From NCBI GenBank assembly GCA_900078375.1, contig FLQS01000033.1:1-62379 (forward strand): DNA of 62,379 nt, written 5' to 3'. The number at the start of each line of letters is the position of its first letter. The stretch's first letter is position 1. Shown here one piece after another: positions 40,566-48,956 of the stretch. The translations under genes were made by a program, and so were the position numbers. This DNA comes from an uncultured Mycobacterium sp. GTDB lineage: Bacteria; Actinomycetota; Actinomycetes; Mycobacteriales; Mycobacteriaceae. The notes under the pieces were generated by a model. The model did no database searches. It had not been told where the DNA came from and saw nothing but the letters and a program-made list of their open reading frames with translations.

Positions 40566-41330
40566 TCACTTCTGGCCCTGGCCGCGGGCGAGTTCCTTCA
40601 GTGCCCTGACCAAATCCGGCCGGGTATATCGGTCCCTCATCAACTGCCTCGCCACATCGGTCAGGTGCTCGCCGCGCGCCCGGCTGTGAGCGCGCAGCAG
40701 CCGGAATGCCTCATCCATCGACACGCCGAGCACCTCCCTGACAAACCCCTTGGCCTGCTCGACGATGACGCGGCCAACGAGCGCGGAGCGCAGCGGCGAC
40801 ACCACTGTGGCAGGGGTGGGGGGATGTTCCTGCAGGACCGCCACACACGCGATGTGGGCCAGCGTCTGAGCGACCAGTCGATCCGCCTCGGAGAGTTCAC
40901 CGGGCCGGGTGTCGAACAAATTGAGCGCTCCGAGCACGACGCCGGCTGCCCGCATCGGCACAGCATGCACCGACGCAAAGCCGGCCTCCGTCGCGGCCGG
41001 GGCGAACCGCGGCCACCGGCCGATCTGAGTACCGATGTCGGCGACCAGAACCGGCTCGCCAGTCCGGTAGCACTCGATGCAGGGGCCCTGCTCAGCCTGA
41101 AGTTGAAACAGCTCGAGTTCACGCGTCTGCTCGGAGGTGGCGGCCACCAGATGTAGTCGGTGCAGCGGATCGGCGAGGAGGAATCCAGCCGAAGCGATAT
41201 CGAGCAGTTCGGCACAGCGTTCGGTCAGTTCCGTCAGCAAGTCCACGACGTCGAAATCATCGAGCAGGCTGTCGACCAGTGATACCACCGCGCTCAGTAC
41301 TCGAGTTTCGCGAAGGTCATCGCTCACCAT
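40566..41330 (-). CDS. GAF-ANTAR regulator (3)
   Basis: A 254-residue protein with GAF (about residues 15-165: DIASAGFLLADPLHRLHLVA, EQGPCIECYRTGEPVLVADI, FASVHAVPMRAAGVVLGALN) and a C-terminal ANTAR-like region (about 178-245: SALVGRVIVEQAKGFVREVL). It belongs to the same subtype as the adjacent gene at 41374..42084, with QGPCIECYRTG/EGPCLDAVTL in the ligand pocket, and differs from the two at 33.6 and 39.7 kb. GGGAGG lies five bases before ATG 41330. It follows the next GAF-ANTAR gene by 43 bases, so the two are probably one transcript. Confidence 0.87.
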   Translation of the reverse strand: MVSDDLRETRVLSAVVSLVDSLLDDFDVVDLLTELTERCAELLDIASAGFLLADPLHRLHLVAATSEQTRELELFQLQAEQGPCIECYRTGEPVLVADIGTQIGRWPRFAPAATEAGFASVHAVPMRAAGVVLGALNLFDTRPGELSEADRLVAQTLAHIACVAVLQEHPPTPATVVSPLRSALVGRVIVEQAKGFVREVLGVSMDEAFRLLRAHSRARGEHLTDVARQLMRDRYTRPDLVRALKELARGQGQK

Positions 41331-41373
41331 GGCTTGCCTCCCGGCCTGGATGTGCGTGTGTGTTTGTCGTCGT

Positions 41374-42084
41374 TCATCGGTCCTTCTCCAGCCTCAACCG
41401 CCGGTCGATGATGTCGCGGGCGACGTCGGTGGCGGTGCGACCGGTGGAATAGGCGTGCGCACGCAGCCGCACCAGCGCTTCGGTCGGGTCTACGTTCAAT
41501 TGCGCCACCAACATTCCGGTTGCCTGGCTGACCTCGGCACGGCTCAACATGCACAGTTCCGCCCATGCATCGCTGGCGGGATCGTCGACGGCCGCCTGCA
41601 GATCGCCGACGAGCAGATCCAGCACCGGGATACCGGCCAGCTCCGCGGCGGCTGCCGCGGCCGCGAGCTGTTCGCCCGCCAGAGGACCGGGCTGAGCCCG
41701 GAACAGGTCGAGGGCGCCGATGTACTCGCCGGCGGCCAGTACCGGCATGGCGAAGACGCCCCGGATCCGATGCTCCAGCATCGCCCGTCCGTAACTGGGC
41801 CAGCGCGCTTCCCCGGGGTGGGCGAGATCGACCACGACCACCGGGGCCCGGAGGGTCACCGCGTCCAGGCACGGCCCTTCGCCGTAGGTGAATTGCAATT
41901 CGTCATACGCCCGAGCCGAAGTGCCGCTGGAACCCAGCGTTCCCGCGTTCGCACCGTCGAAAACCAGCGAGATCGCCGCCGCATCGATGTCGAGCAGCAG
42001 CACGCACGCCTCACATAACCGGTCGGCGGCTTTCACTCCACGCTGGCCGTCGACGGCCGCAACAAGCTCGTCCTGGATGGTCAC
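41374..42084 (-). CDS. GAF-ANTAR regulator (4)
   Basis: A protein of about 236 residues with GAF (AAAISLVFDGANAGTLGSSG, YGEGPCLDAVTLRAPVVVVD, RGVFAMPVLAAGEYIGALD) and ANTAR (RAEVSQATGMLVAQLNVDPT, then HAYSTGRTATDVARDII) domains. The start is uncertain. GTG at 42084 (reading TIQDELVAAV) is the first plausible codon giving a compact protein; the frame continues open to 42381, but that part is the antisense of the desaturase leader and shows no family similarity. It is upstream of, and probably co-transcribed with, the gene at 40566..41330. Confidence 0.8.
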   Translation of the reverse strand: MTIQDELVAAVDGQRGVKAADRLCEACVLLLDIDAAAISLVFDGANAGTLGSSGTSARAYDELQFTYGEGPCLDAVTLRAPVVVVDLAHPGEARWPSYGRAMLEHRIRGVFAMPVLAAGEYIGALDLFRAQPGPLAGEQLAAAAAAAELAGIPVLDLLVGDLQAAVDDPASDAWAELCMLSRAEVSQATGMLVAQLNVDPTEALVRLRAHAYSTGRTATDVARDIIDRRLRLEKDR

Positions 42085-42370
42085 AACTTGCCGGACCAGG
42101 TTTGGAAGGCTGGTGCGGCGCGCAACGGTTCCGCGGCCATCCCCCCAGCCTCCCCTAGTCGGTGCACTATTGCTCGGCTTTGACCGAGCCCGGCGGCATC
42201 GCGCCACTCCCGCGGGGCAGGTAGGCTTGAGTCGCTGGCACCCGCAGCCGGCCCGAATCGGCGCCCCACATCCGCGGCGCCGCGAGCATCCGCTCACAGT
42301 CGGGCACCTCATCCAACGCCGTTGTCGCACAACCACACAACGGGCGCGATTCCGAGGACTCATCATAGCC

Positions 42371-43477
42371 ATCGCCATCACCGATGTTGCCGACTATGCA
42401 CACCTGAGCCGGCAGGAGATCGACGCGCTCGGGGTCGCTCTTGATGCGATCCGCACCGAGATCGAGGATTCCCGCGGTGCGCGCGACGCCGCCTATATCC
42501 GCCGAACGATCATGTTCCAGAGGGCACTGGACGCCGGTGCCCGCCTGCTGATCTTCGGTGGCCGGTCGCGGCGCAGCTGGGCGCTGGGAGTGGTGTCGCT
42601 GGCCGTGGCCAAGAGCATCGAGAACATGGAAATCGGCCACAATGTTGCTCACGGACAATGGGATTGGATGAACGACCCGGAAATCCACTCGGCCACCTGG
42701 GAGTGGGACATGGCCGGGCTCATGTCGCAATGGCGGTATTCGCACAACTACCGCCACCACGTGTTCGCCAATGTCGTCGGCGTCGACGACGACCTCGGCT
42801 TTGGCATCATGCGCGTGACCCGCGACGTCGCATGGCGGCCGCGCAATCTGATGCAGCCGTTCCGCAACGTACTGCTGGCCGTCATCTTCGAGTGGGGCAT
42901 CGCCCTGCACGGATTGCACTCCGATCATGAACGCGCGGCAAGCCCCGACGAGCGCAACGCCCAAACGCGAGCATTCAAGGCCAAGATCAAGCGCCAGGTC
43001 ATCAAGGATTACATTGCGATCCCGGCCCTCAACGGATCTCGCTGGCGGCGGGCGTTGACGGCGAATGCCGCAGCGAACGTCCTACGCAACCTCTGGGCCT
43101 ATGCGGTGATCTTCTGCGGGCATTTTCCCGACGGCGTCGCGACATTCACGCCCGATGCCGTGGAGCAGGAAAGCAAGGGCGACTGGTACCTGCGCCAGAT
43201 GTTGGGAAGCGCCAACTTCAAAGCCGGGCGAGTGCTGGCATTTCTGAGCGGAAACCTGTGCTACCAGATCGAGCACCATCTGTTCCCTGATCTTCCCAGT
43301 AACCGTTACGCCGCCATCGCGGGCCAGGTAAGGGCGCTGTGCGACACCTACGGGCTGCCGTACACCACCGGACCGCTGCTGCGGCAGTTCCTCCAGACCC
43401 AGCGGACCATCCTGAGGCTGGCCCTGCCGGACCGCTTCTTGACCCCAACCCCGGGCCAGTTGGTCGGTCGAACCTAG
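42371..43477 (+). CDS. Membrane fatty-acid desaturase (DesA3/linoleoyl-CoA desaturase-like), start unclear
   Basis: About 368 residues of a membrane acyl-CoA desaturase. The three His boxes of the di-iron site are IGHNVAHGQWD, YSHNYRHH and QIEHHLFPDLPS. Neighbouring blocks NMEIGHNVAHGQWDWMNDPE and LGFGIMRVTRD fit the mycobacterial DesA3 type. Relatives normally start MAITDVA-YAHL; here the equivalent codon at 42371 is ATC (IAITDVADYAHL) and no ATG or GTG is nearby. The nearest in-frame conventional candidate is TTG at 42227. GAGGA is at about 42354. Either an unusual start, an upstream TTG, or start loss must be considered. Confidence 0.82.
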   Translation: MAITDVADYAHLSRQEIDALGVALDAIRTEIEDSRGARDAAYIRRTIMFQRALDAGARLLIFGGRSRRSWALGVVSLAVAKSIENMEIGHNVAHGQWDWMNDPEIHSATWEWDMAGLMSQWRYSHNYRHHVFANVVGVDDDLGFGIMRVTRDVAWRPRNLMQPFRNVLLAVIFEWGIALHGLHSDHERAASPDERNAQTRAFKAKIKRQVIKDYIAIPALNGSRWRRALTANAAANVLRNLWAYAVIFCGHFPDGVATFTPDAVEQESKGDWYLRQMLGSANFKAGRVLAFLSGNLCYQIEHHLFPDLPSNRYAAIAGQVRALCDTYGLPYTTGPLLRQFLQTQRTILRLALPDRFLTPTPGQLVGRT

Positions 43478-43792
43478 CTGACCGTCGATCTTGGCGCCAC
43501 CTTACGGTGCCTTACCCCGGGGGGCGGCAGCAGGATCTACGGTTTACATCCCGCGCACCATAGGCGCGATTATGTTAATGAATATTCTTCAATTTCTTGA
43601 CGGCCGGAGCAACCTCGTCTTACGGTGACGACGAGCGGGGGGACGTCGACCACGCGAGTTTCAGACTCAACGCGACGGTGGGCTAGCGCAAGCTCCATCG
43701 CCAGCGTCGTCTCTTTGCTTGCCAAAGTGCATAGGGTTCAACCCATTTGGAACAAAAATGACAGCGCGGAACACAGATGACAGCGCGGGACC
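43478..43792 (+). promoter_or_regulatory. 315-base regulatory region upstream of the mce operon
   Basis: No gene of normal size is present. An AT-rich segment around 43570-43610 contains the palindrome GAATATTC (43580-43587) and is the likely promoter region. Near 43736 is GGGTT-C-AACCC. Just before the first gene, ATGACAGCGCGG occurs twice exactly (43758-43769 and 43777-43788, period 19). The first copy opens a 12-codon frame whose TGA overlaps the GTG of yrbEA. Confidence 0.5.
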
Positions 43793-43796
43793 GTGA
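43758..43796 (+). other. Possible 12-codon upstream ORF coupled to yrbEA
   Basis: ATG at 43758 opens a 12-residue frame (MTARNTDDSAGP) whose stop TGA overlaps the GTG start of yrbEA (GTGA at 43793-43796). The frame is within a 12-base direct repeat. Coupling could load ribosomes onto a start that has no visible Shine-Dalgarno. It may also be chance. Confidence 0.3.
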
Positions 43797-44665
43797 CGCT
43801 GGCTGATAGCGAGCCATCCACGGTCGCCACCCACACCCCCGGTGGGGTGAAGGTCATCGAGAACTGGACTGTCGGTTATGTGAAGCGACATCCGCTCGCT
43901 TCCCTCACGACCGTCGGTGACCAGTTCGTTCTCGGGGTAAGAACCCTCCAGTACTTGATTCTTGACCTGGTCACCGGCCGCTTCCCGTTCAAGGAGTTCA
44001 TCCGTCAGGGCGCCTTCATGGCCGGGACGGCCGTGGTGCCCACGGTGCTGGTGGCACTGCCGGTCGGGGTGACGTTGTCGATTCAGTTCGCCCTGCTTGC
44101 CGGGCAGGTCGGCGCCACCTCGCTGGCGGGTGCGGCCAGCGGGCTGGCTGTGATCCGACAGGCCGCGTCGCTGGTGGCGGCCATCCTGATGGCGGCCGCC
44201 GTCGGCTCGGCCATCACCGCCGACCTGGGCTCGCGCACCATGCGTGAAGAAATCGACGCCATGGAGGTGATGGGGGTCTCGGTGATCCGCCGCCTCGTCG
44301 TCCCCCGCTTCGCCGCGGCGATCATGATCGGCGTCGCCCTCACCGGAGTGGTGTGCTTCGTCGGGTTCCTGGCGAGCTACCTGTTCAACGTGTATTTCCA
44401 GAACGGCGCCCCCGGCAGCTTCGTGGCGACCTTCGCGTCGTTCACCACACCGGGCGACATGGTGCTGGCCCTGCTGAAGGCCGTGGTGTTCGGCGCGATC
44501 GTCGCGGTGGTGTCCAGTCAGAAGGGCCTGTCCACTCAAGGCGGCCCGACCGGCGTGGCCAACTCGGTCAATGCCGCTGTCGTCGAATCGATCCTGATCC
44601 TGATGATCGTCAACGTCGTCATCAGCCAGCTGTACAACATGCTGTTCCCGAGAGTGGGGCTGTGA
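43793..44665 (+). CDS. yrbEA: YrbE-type MlaE-family permease A of the mce operon
   Basis: A 290-residue membrane protein of the MlaE/YrbE permease family. Together with YrbEB it forms the inner-membrane part of an Mce lipid importer. Hydrophobic helices cover most of residues 65-285. The conserved loop reads GSAITADLGSRTMREEIDAM with EVMGVSVIRRLVVPRF, and the C-terminal part has GLSTQGGPTGVANSVNAAVV. The pattern fits the Mce1/2/3-type A subunits rather than Mce4. The energising MceG-like ATPase is not in the window and, as usual in mycobacteria, is probably encoded elsewhere. Start GTG 43793. Confidence 0.93.
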   Translation: MTLADSEPSTVATHTPGGVKVIENWTVGYVKRHPLASLTTVGDQFVLGVRTLQYLILDLVTGRFPFKEFIRQGAFMAGTAVVPTVLVALPVGVTLSIQFALLAGQVGATSLAGAASGLAVIRQAASLVAAILMAAAVGSAITADLGSRTMREEIDAMEVMGVSVIRRLVVPRFAAAIMIGVALTGVVCFVGFLASYLFNVYFQNGAPGSFVATFASFTTPGDMVLALLKAVVFGAIVAVVSSQKGLSTQGGPTGVANSVNAAVVESILILMIVNVVISQLYNMLFPRVGL

Positions 44666-44666
44666 G

Positions 44667-45521
44667 GTGACCGCGTCGACCTACAGCCCGTTCCGGGTCC
44701 CGTGGGCCCGGTTCATCAGAGCGTTGTCATCGCCGATCCTTCGGCTGGGCCACATGCTGGTGTTCTTCATCCGCGCGGTCGCTGCCGTGCCGATTGTGTT
44801 GCGCCACTACCGCACTGAATTCGCCCGCCTGCTCTCCGACATCGCCTGGGGTAACGGCTCGCTCGTGGTCGGCGGCGGCACCGCGGGCGTCGCGCTGGTC
44901 CTCGGCGTGACGGTCGGCGCGATCGTTGGCATCGAGGGCTACAACTTCTTGAACCTGCTCGGCCTGGGCCCGGCCACCGGGATCATCTCGTCGTTGGTGA
45001 ACACCCGGGAGTTGGCACCGATCGCGGCCTCGCTGGCGTTCGCAACGCAGGGCGGCTGCCGGTTCACCGCTCAACTGGGCTCCATGCGGATCGCCGAGGA
45101 GATCGACGCACTCGACTCGCTGGCGATCCGGCCCATCCCCTATCTGGTCACCACCCGGCTGATGGCCTCGGTCGTCGCCGTGATCCCGCTCTACGTCCTG
45201 TGTTTGGCGGTGAGCTACCTGACCACCCAGATCGTGGTCGAGGTGATCAGCGGCGGCTCGAACGGGGCGTATCTGCACTACTTCACGCTGATGCTGTCCG
45301 GCACCGACGTCCTGTACTCGCTGCTGAAGGCGGTCGTCTTCGTCTGGATCGCCTCGACGATCCAGTGCTACTACGGCTTCTACGCCAGCGGCGGCCCCGA
45401 GGGCGTCGGTATCGCCGCCGGGCACGCCATGCGCGCCGCGATCACGGTGACGATCGTGGTGAACATGCTGATGACGATGGCGCTGTGGAGCGTCGACGCC
45501 GGCGCGAGATTCGGCGGATAG
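44667..45521 (+). CDS. yrbEB: YrbE-type MlaE-family permease B of the mce operon
   Basis: A 284-residue partner permease of YrbEA. It has GFNLLGLGPATG-like loops (here FLNLLGLGPATGIISSLVNT, RELAPI), QGGCRFTAQLGSMRIAEEID with ALDSLAIRPIPYLVTTRLMA, and the end GFYASGGPEGVGIAAGHAMR. GTG at 44667 follows the previous stop after one base, and its TAG is directly followed by the ATG of mceA. The pair should form the heteromeric transmembrane channel for lipids delivered by MceA-F. Confidence 0.93.
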   Translation: MTASTYSPFRVPWARFIRALSSPILRLGHMLVFFIRAVAAVPIVLRHYRTEFARLLSDIAWGNGSLVVGGGTAGVALVLGVTVGAIVGIEGYNFLNLLGLGPATGIISSLVNTRELAPIAASLAFATQGGCRFTAQLGSMRIAEEIDALDSLAIRPIPYLVTTRLMASVVAVIPLYVLCLAVSYLTTQIVVEVISGGSNGAYLHYFTLMLSGTDVLYSLLKAVVFVWIASTIQCYYGFYASGGPEGVGIAAGHAMRAAITVTIVVNMLMTMALWSVDAGARFGG

Positions 45522-46889
45522 ATGGCGAATTCGTTTGACTTGGACGGGCGCGGCCCCACGGACCGGCAGCTGCTCGTCAGTGGGCTGGCCGTGGTGCTGG
45601 TGGCGGCCCTGATCACCGCGGTGCTGCTGGCCAAGTCAAACGGCAAGCTCGCCAACTATGTCCGGGTGGTCGCCGACCTGCTGAACGTCGGTGACGGATT
45701 GCCGCAGAAGTCCGATGTGAAGTACCACGGCGTGCTGGTCGGCGCGGTCGACAAGGTGATCCCCGCCGCCAACGGCCACCCCAACTACGTGCACATCGAC
45801 CTCAACCCCAAATACGCCGGCTCCATCCCGGCTTCGGTGACCGCGCGGGTCGTTCCCTCGAACGTGTTCGCGGTGTCGTCGGTGCAGCTGGTCGCCGCCG
45901 GCACCGGGCCGGCCATCCGGGCCGGCGAGCACATCCCTGAGGACACCGCGCTGCCGACGGTGCTGTTCCAGACCACCATCAGCAAGCTGCGTGACGTGCT
46001 GGCCGCCACCGGGCGCGGGCGCGAGGACCGCAGCGTGGGAATCCTGGCCGCTGTCAACGCCGCAACCGAGAACCGCCGGGGCAAGCTGCTCACCAGCGGC
46101 GCCCAGCTCAACCGCCTGCTCGACCAGCTGAACTCGGTCGTCAGCACCGACCAGGGACCGTCGACGGTGTCCGCGCTGATCGACGCCACGCACGGATTGG
46201 CCGCCACCGCACCCGACCTGGTCGACGCCCTGCACCAGGCGGTCGAACCCATGCAGGTGCTGGCCGAAAAGCGTTCGGCCCTGACCACATTGCTCACCGG
46301 CGGCGCACACACCGTGGGTACCACGCACACCGCGATCGACAATCACATCGACCAGCTCACCGGTATCACCAACCACCTCACTCCGGTGCTAGGCAGTCTC
46401 GCGATGAACGCGGGCAAGTTCGTGCCGGTGTTCACGAAGCTGAACGGGTTGTCCCGCAAGTTCTTCGACCAGGTCTGGATGCCCGAGCTGGACACCGGCA
46501 ACATGCGCGTCAATCTGTCGCTGACACCGAGCTATTCCTACACTCGTGCCGACTGCCCGCGCTACGGCCCGCTGCTGGGGCCGAGCTGCTACACCGCACC
46601 GGAGATCGTGGTGCGGCCGGACCTGCCCGAGATGCTGCTGCCGCAGAACTACCAGCCGCCCAAGGATCTGGCTCCGACGCCGGGCACGGTTGTGGGCCCG
46701 AATGGCAACCTCGTCGCGGTCGGGTCGCCGCTGGTCAATCCCAATCCGAACCTGGCCGACCCGAATCCGCCTGTGCCCTATTGGCTCTCGCCCGCACCAC
46801 GCGTGCCGGGCACCGCCGATCCCGCCGACGCACCACCGCCCCCGGCACCCCCGCCGCCGCTGCCTGCCGAAGCGCCGGGAGGCTCCTGA
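45522..46889 (+). CDS. mceA: MceA family protein
   Basis: A 455-residue Mce protein: one N-terminal membrane helix (about residues 17-37, LLVSGLAVVLVAALITAVLL), an MCE/MlaD domain (GLPQKSDVKYHGVLVGAVDK to VSSVQLVAAGTGP), a long helical stretch, and a Pro-rich C-terminus (PPPPAPPPPLPAEAP). MceA-F form a hexameric tube across the periplasm for lipid import. The tail after residue 395 is low-complexity Pro/Ala and likely disordered. Its stop overlaps the mceB start (TGATG). Confidence 0.93.
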   Translation: MANSFDLDGRGPTDRQLLVSGLAVVLVAALITAVLLAKSNGKLANYVRVVADLLNVGDGLPQKSDVKYHGVLVGAVDKVIPAANGHPNYVHIDLNPKYAGSIPASVTARVVPSNVFAVSSVQLVAAGTGPAIRAGEHIPEDTALPTVLFQTTISKLRDVLAATGRGREDRSVGILAAVNAATENRRGKLLTSGAQLNRLLDQLNSVVSTDQGPSTVSALIDATHGLAATAPDLVDALHQAVEPMQVLAEKRSALTTLLTGGAHTVGTTHTAIDNHIDQLTGITNHLTPVLGSLAMNAGKFVPVFTKLNGLSRKFFDQVWMPELDTGNMRVNLSLTPSYSYTRADCPRYGPLLGPSCYTAPEIVVRPDLPEMLLPQNYQPPKDLAPTPGTVVGPNGNLVAVGSPLVNPNPNLADPNPPVPYWLSPAPRVPGTADPADAPPPPAPPPPLPAEAPGGS

Positions 46890-47944
46890 TGAAGTTTCGC
46901 GCCCCACTGATCGGGCTGTCGCTGTTCATGGTCGTGGCGATGACGCTGACCTGGCTGGTGTACGTCACGCTGCGCCGTGACGTGGCCGGCCCCACGACTC
47001 CGTACGCCGCGATGTTCACCGACGTCTACGGATTGCGGGAAGGTGACGACGTCCGGATGGCGGGCGTGCGCGTCGGCCGGGTCGAAAAGATCGAGCTGAG
47101 CGGCAAATTGGCCAAGGTGTCGTTCGTCGTCCAGAACGACCAACACCTGTTCGGCAACACCGTCGCGTCGGTGACCTACCAGAACATCGTCGGCCAGCGC
47201 TACGTGGGACTGTCCCTCGGCAAGACCGGTGACCCGGGTCCACTGGCCCCGCACACCACTATCCCGCTCGAGCGCACCGACCCGTCCTTCGATGTCGGGA
47301 CGCTGCTCAACGGCTATGAACCGCTGTTTTCCGTCCTCAACCCGCGCGACGCCGACAACCTGACCAAGGGCGTGATCCAGTCGTTGCAGGGTGACAACGC
47401 CTCGATCGTGGACCTGGTCAGCCAAACCTCCACCCTCACCGACACATTCGCCGGGCGCGACCAGACGCTGGGCAACGTCATCACCCAGCTGAACACGGTG
47501 ATGGGCAACCTTGCCGCACAGAACAACAACCTCGACCAGGTGATCTCCCAGACCAGCAAGACGGTGTCCGATTTCAACGGGCGCCGCCCCGAGCTGGTGG
47601 AATCGACCGGCACGCTGGCGCGGGTGATTCGCCAGCTGTCAACCATCTCCGACACGGTCAACCCGCAGCTCAACGAAATGGTCACCCGCCAGCCCGGTTT
47701 CACCGGACACCTGGTGGACATCGAGCCACAGCTGGCGTTCACCGGTGACAACCTGCCGCTGATGCTCAAGGGGCTGGCCCGGATCACCAACGAAGGTGCC
47801 TTCGCCAACGCGTACGCCTGCGACCTGAACGCCACCGGCTTCTTCCCCGGCCTCAACGATGTGGTGCCGATCATCGTCGACCACGCGACACCGGGGAACA
47901 AGGCGATGTACACGCCGCGATGCAGAAACATGGCGAATGGCTAG
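46889..47944 (+). CDS. mceB: MceB family protein
   Basis: A 351-residue Mce protein. After the signal-anchor LIGLSLFMVVAMTLTWLVYV comes the MCE domain (VYGLREGDDVRMAGVRVGRV; NIVGQRYVGLSLGK), then helical segments such as LVSQTSTLTDTFAGRDQTLG and a region ending PRCRNMANG. ATG 46889 is chosen by the TGATG overlap with mceA and the short MKFRAPL opening. Its stop is overlapped by eight bases by the mceC start. It is expected to be one strand of the Mce hexamer. Confidence 0.92.
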   Translation: MKFRAPLIGLSLFMVVAMTLTWLVYVTLRRDVAGPTTPYAAMFTDVYGLREGDDVRMAGVRVGRVEKIELSGKLAKVSFVVQNDQHLFGNTVASVTYQNIVGQRYVGLSLGKTGDPGPLAPHTTIPLERTDPSFDVGTLLNGYEPLFSVLNPRDADNLTKGVIQSLQGDNASIVDLVSQTSTLTDTFAGRDQTLGNVITQLNTVMGNLAAQNNNLDQVISQTSKTVSDFNGRRPELVESTGTLARVIRQLSTISDTVNPQLNEMVTRQPGFTGHLVDIEPQLAFTGDNLPLMLKGLARITNEGAFANAYACDLNATGFFPGLNDVVPIIVDHATPGNKAMYTPRCRNMANG

Positions 47945-48956
47945 GGGCCGGCTGGAAAGCTACAACAAGACCTGGCTCGGTCTGATCGCCGTCACCGTGG
48001 TCGGTGTCATCGTCGGGGCGATGCTGATTGCCAACGCGGCCAACGTCGGTCACCGGCACTACACCGCGAAGTTCCTCCAGGCCGCCGCCCTGCAGACGGG
48101 CAATCCGATCACCATCGGCGGCATCCAGGTCGGCAAGGTCACCAGCATGAGGCTGGCCGGCGACTACGTCGAGGCCGGGCTCGAGGTGCGTAACGACGTC
48201 GCGCTCGGCAAGAACTCGCGGGCGGTCATCAAGGTCGCCACCATCCTGGGCTCCCGCTATCTGGCGCTGGAGCCCGAAGACGGTGGGACGTTGCCCGACA
48301 ACACGTTCGACCTGGCGCACACCGAGGTGCCCTACGACCTGCAAGAGGCTCTGGCCGATGTGACGACCACCTACGAGCAGGTCGACACCGACGCGTTCGC
48401 GAAGTCGCTGGGGATCCTCGGCACGCAGATGCAGGGCCTGCCGGCCGTGGTGCCGCAGGCCATGCGGAACATCCAGACCTTGTCGACCGTCATCGCCGAT
48501 CGGCGAGATCAGCTGGGTGCCTTGCTGAAGAGCACGGACATGGTCAGCAGCACCCTGGAACGTCAGCACGCCAACATCGCCGCGATGATCACTCAGGGGC
48601 AGGAGCTCATCGGCCGGTTCGTCGAGCGCAGCGCCACCTTCCACGCGATGATGACGGCCCTGACCAATCTGGTCAACACGTTGAGCACCACCGTGGTGAC
48701 CAACCGGGGCGAGCTCGACCAGACGATCACGAATCTGCGCCAGCTGTCCGACCTGCTGGCCCAGCATGACGATCTGCTGCGCAGCACCCTGCAGGCCGGC
48801 CCCGTTGCACTACGCGGTTTCGCCAACGCGAGTGGTACCGGCAACGCCGTCGACTTCAACACGCCGAACGGCCTGGCCATCGACTCCTGGATGTGCGCCA
48901 TCAGCGGGCGGGCCAAGCAGTTCGGGTTGATCCAGTACTACCAGGACTGCAAGTGA
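47937..48956 (+). CDS. mceC: MceC family protein
   Basis: A 339-residue Mce protein: opening MARGRLESYNKTWLGLIAVT, hydrophobic anchor to about residue 32, MCE domain (LQTGNPITIGGIQVGKVTSM; TILGSRYLALEPEDGG) and the helical needle region (ILGTQMQGLPAVVPQAMRNI). It lacks the long Pro-rich tail often seen in MceC of other loci. The start ATG 47937 lies within the end of mceB (eight-base overlap); the following mceD starts at GTGA over its stop. Confidence 0.92.
   Translation: MARGRLESYNKTWLGLIAVTVVGVIVGAMLIANAANVGHRHYTAKFLQAAALQTGNPITIGGIQVGKVTSMRLAGDYVEAGLEVRNDVALGKNSRAVIKVATILGSRYLALEPEDGGTLPDNTFDLAHTEVPYDLQEALADVTTTYEQVDTDAFAKSLGILGTQMQGLPAVVPQAMRNIQTLSTVIADRRDQLGALLKSTDMVSSTLERQHANIAAMITQGQELIGRFVERSATFHAMMTALTNLVNTLSTTVVTNRGELDQTITNLRQLSDLLAQHDDLLRSTLQAGPVALRGFANASGTGNAVDFNTPNGLAIDSWMCAISGRAKQFGLIQYYQDCK

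Noticed and set aside
41888..42226. Far-upstream ATG (41888) for the desaturase
   Set aside because: It would run through the antisense of the GAF-ANTAR gene for over 100 codons with no desaturase similarity.
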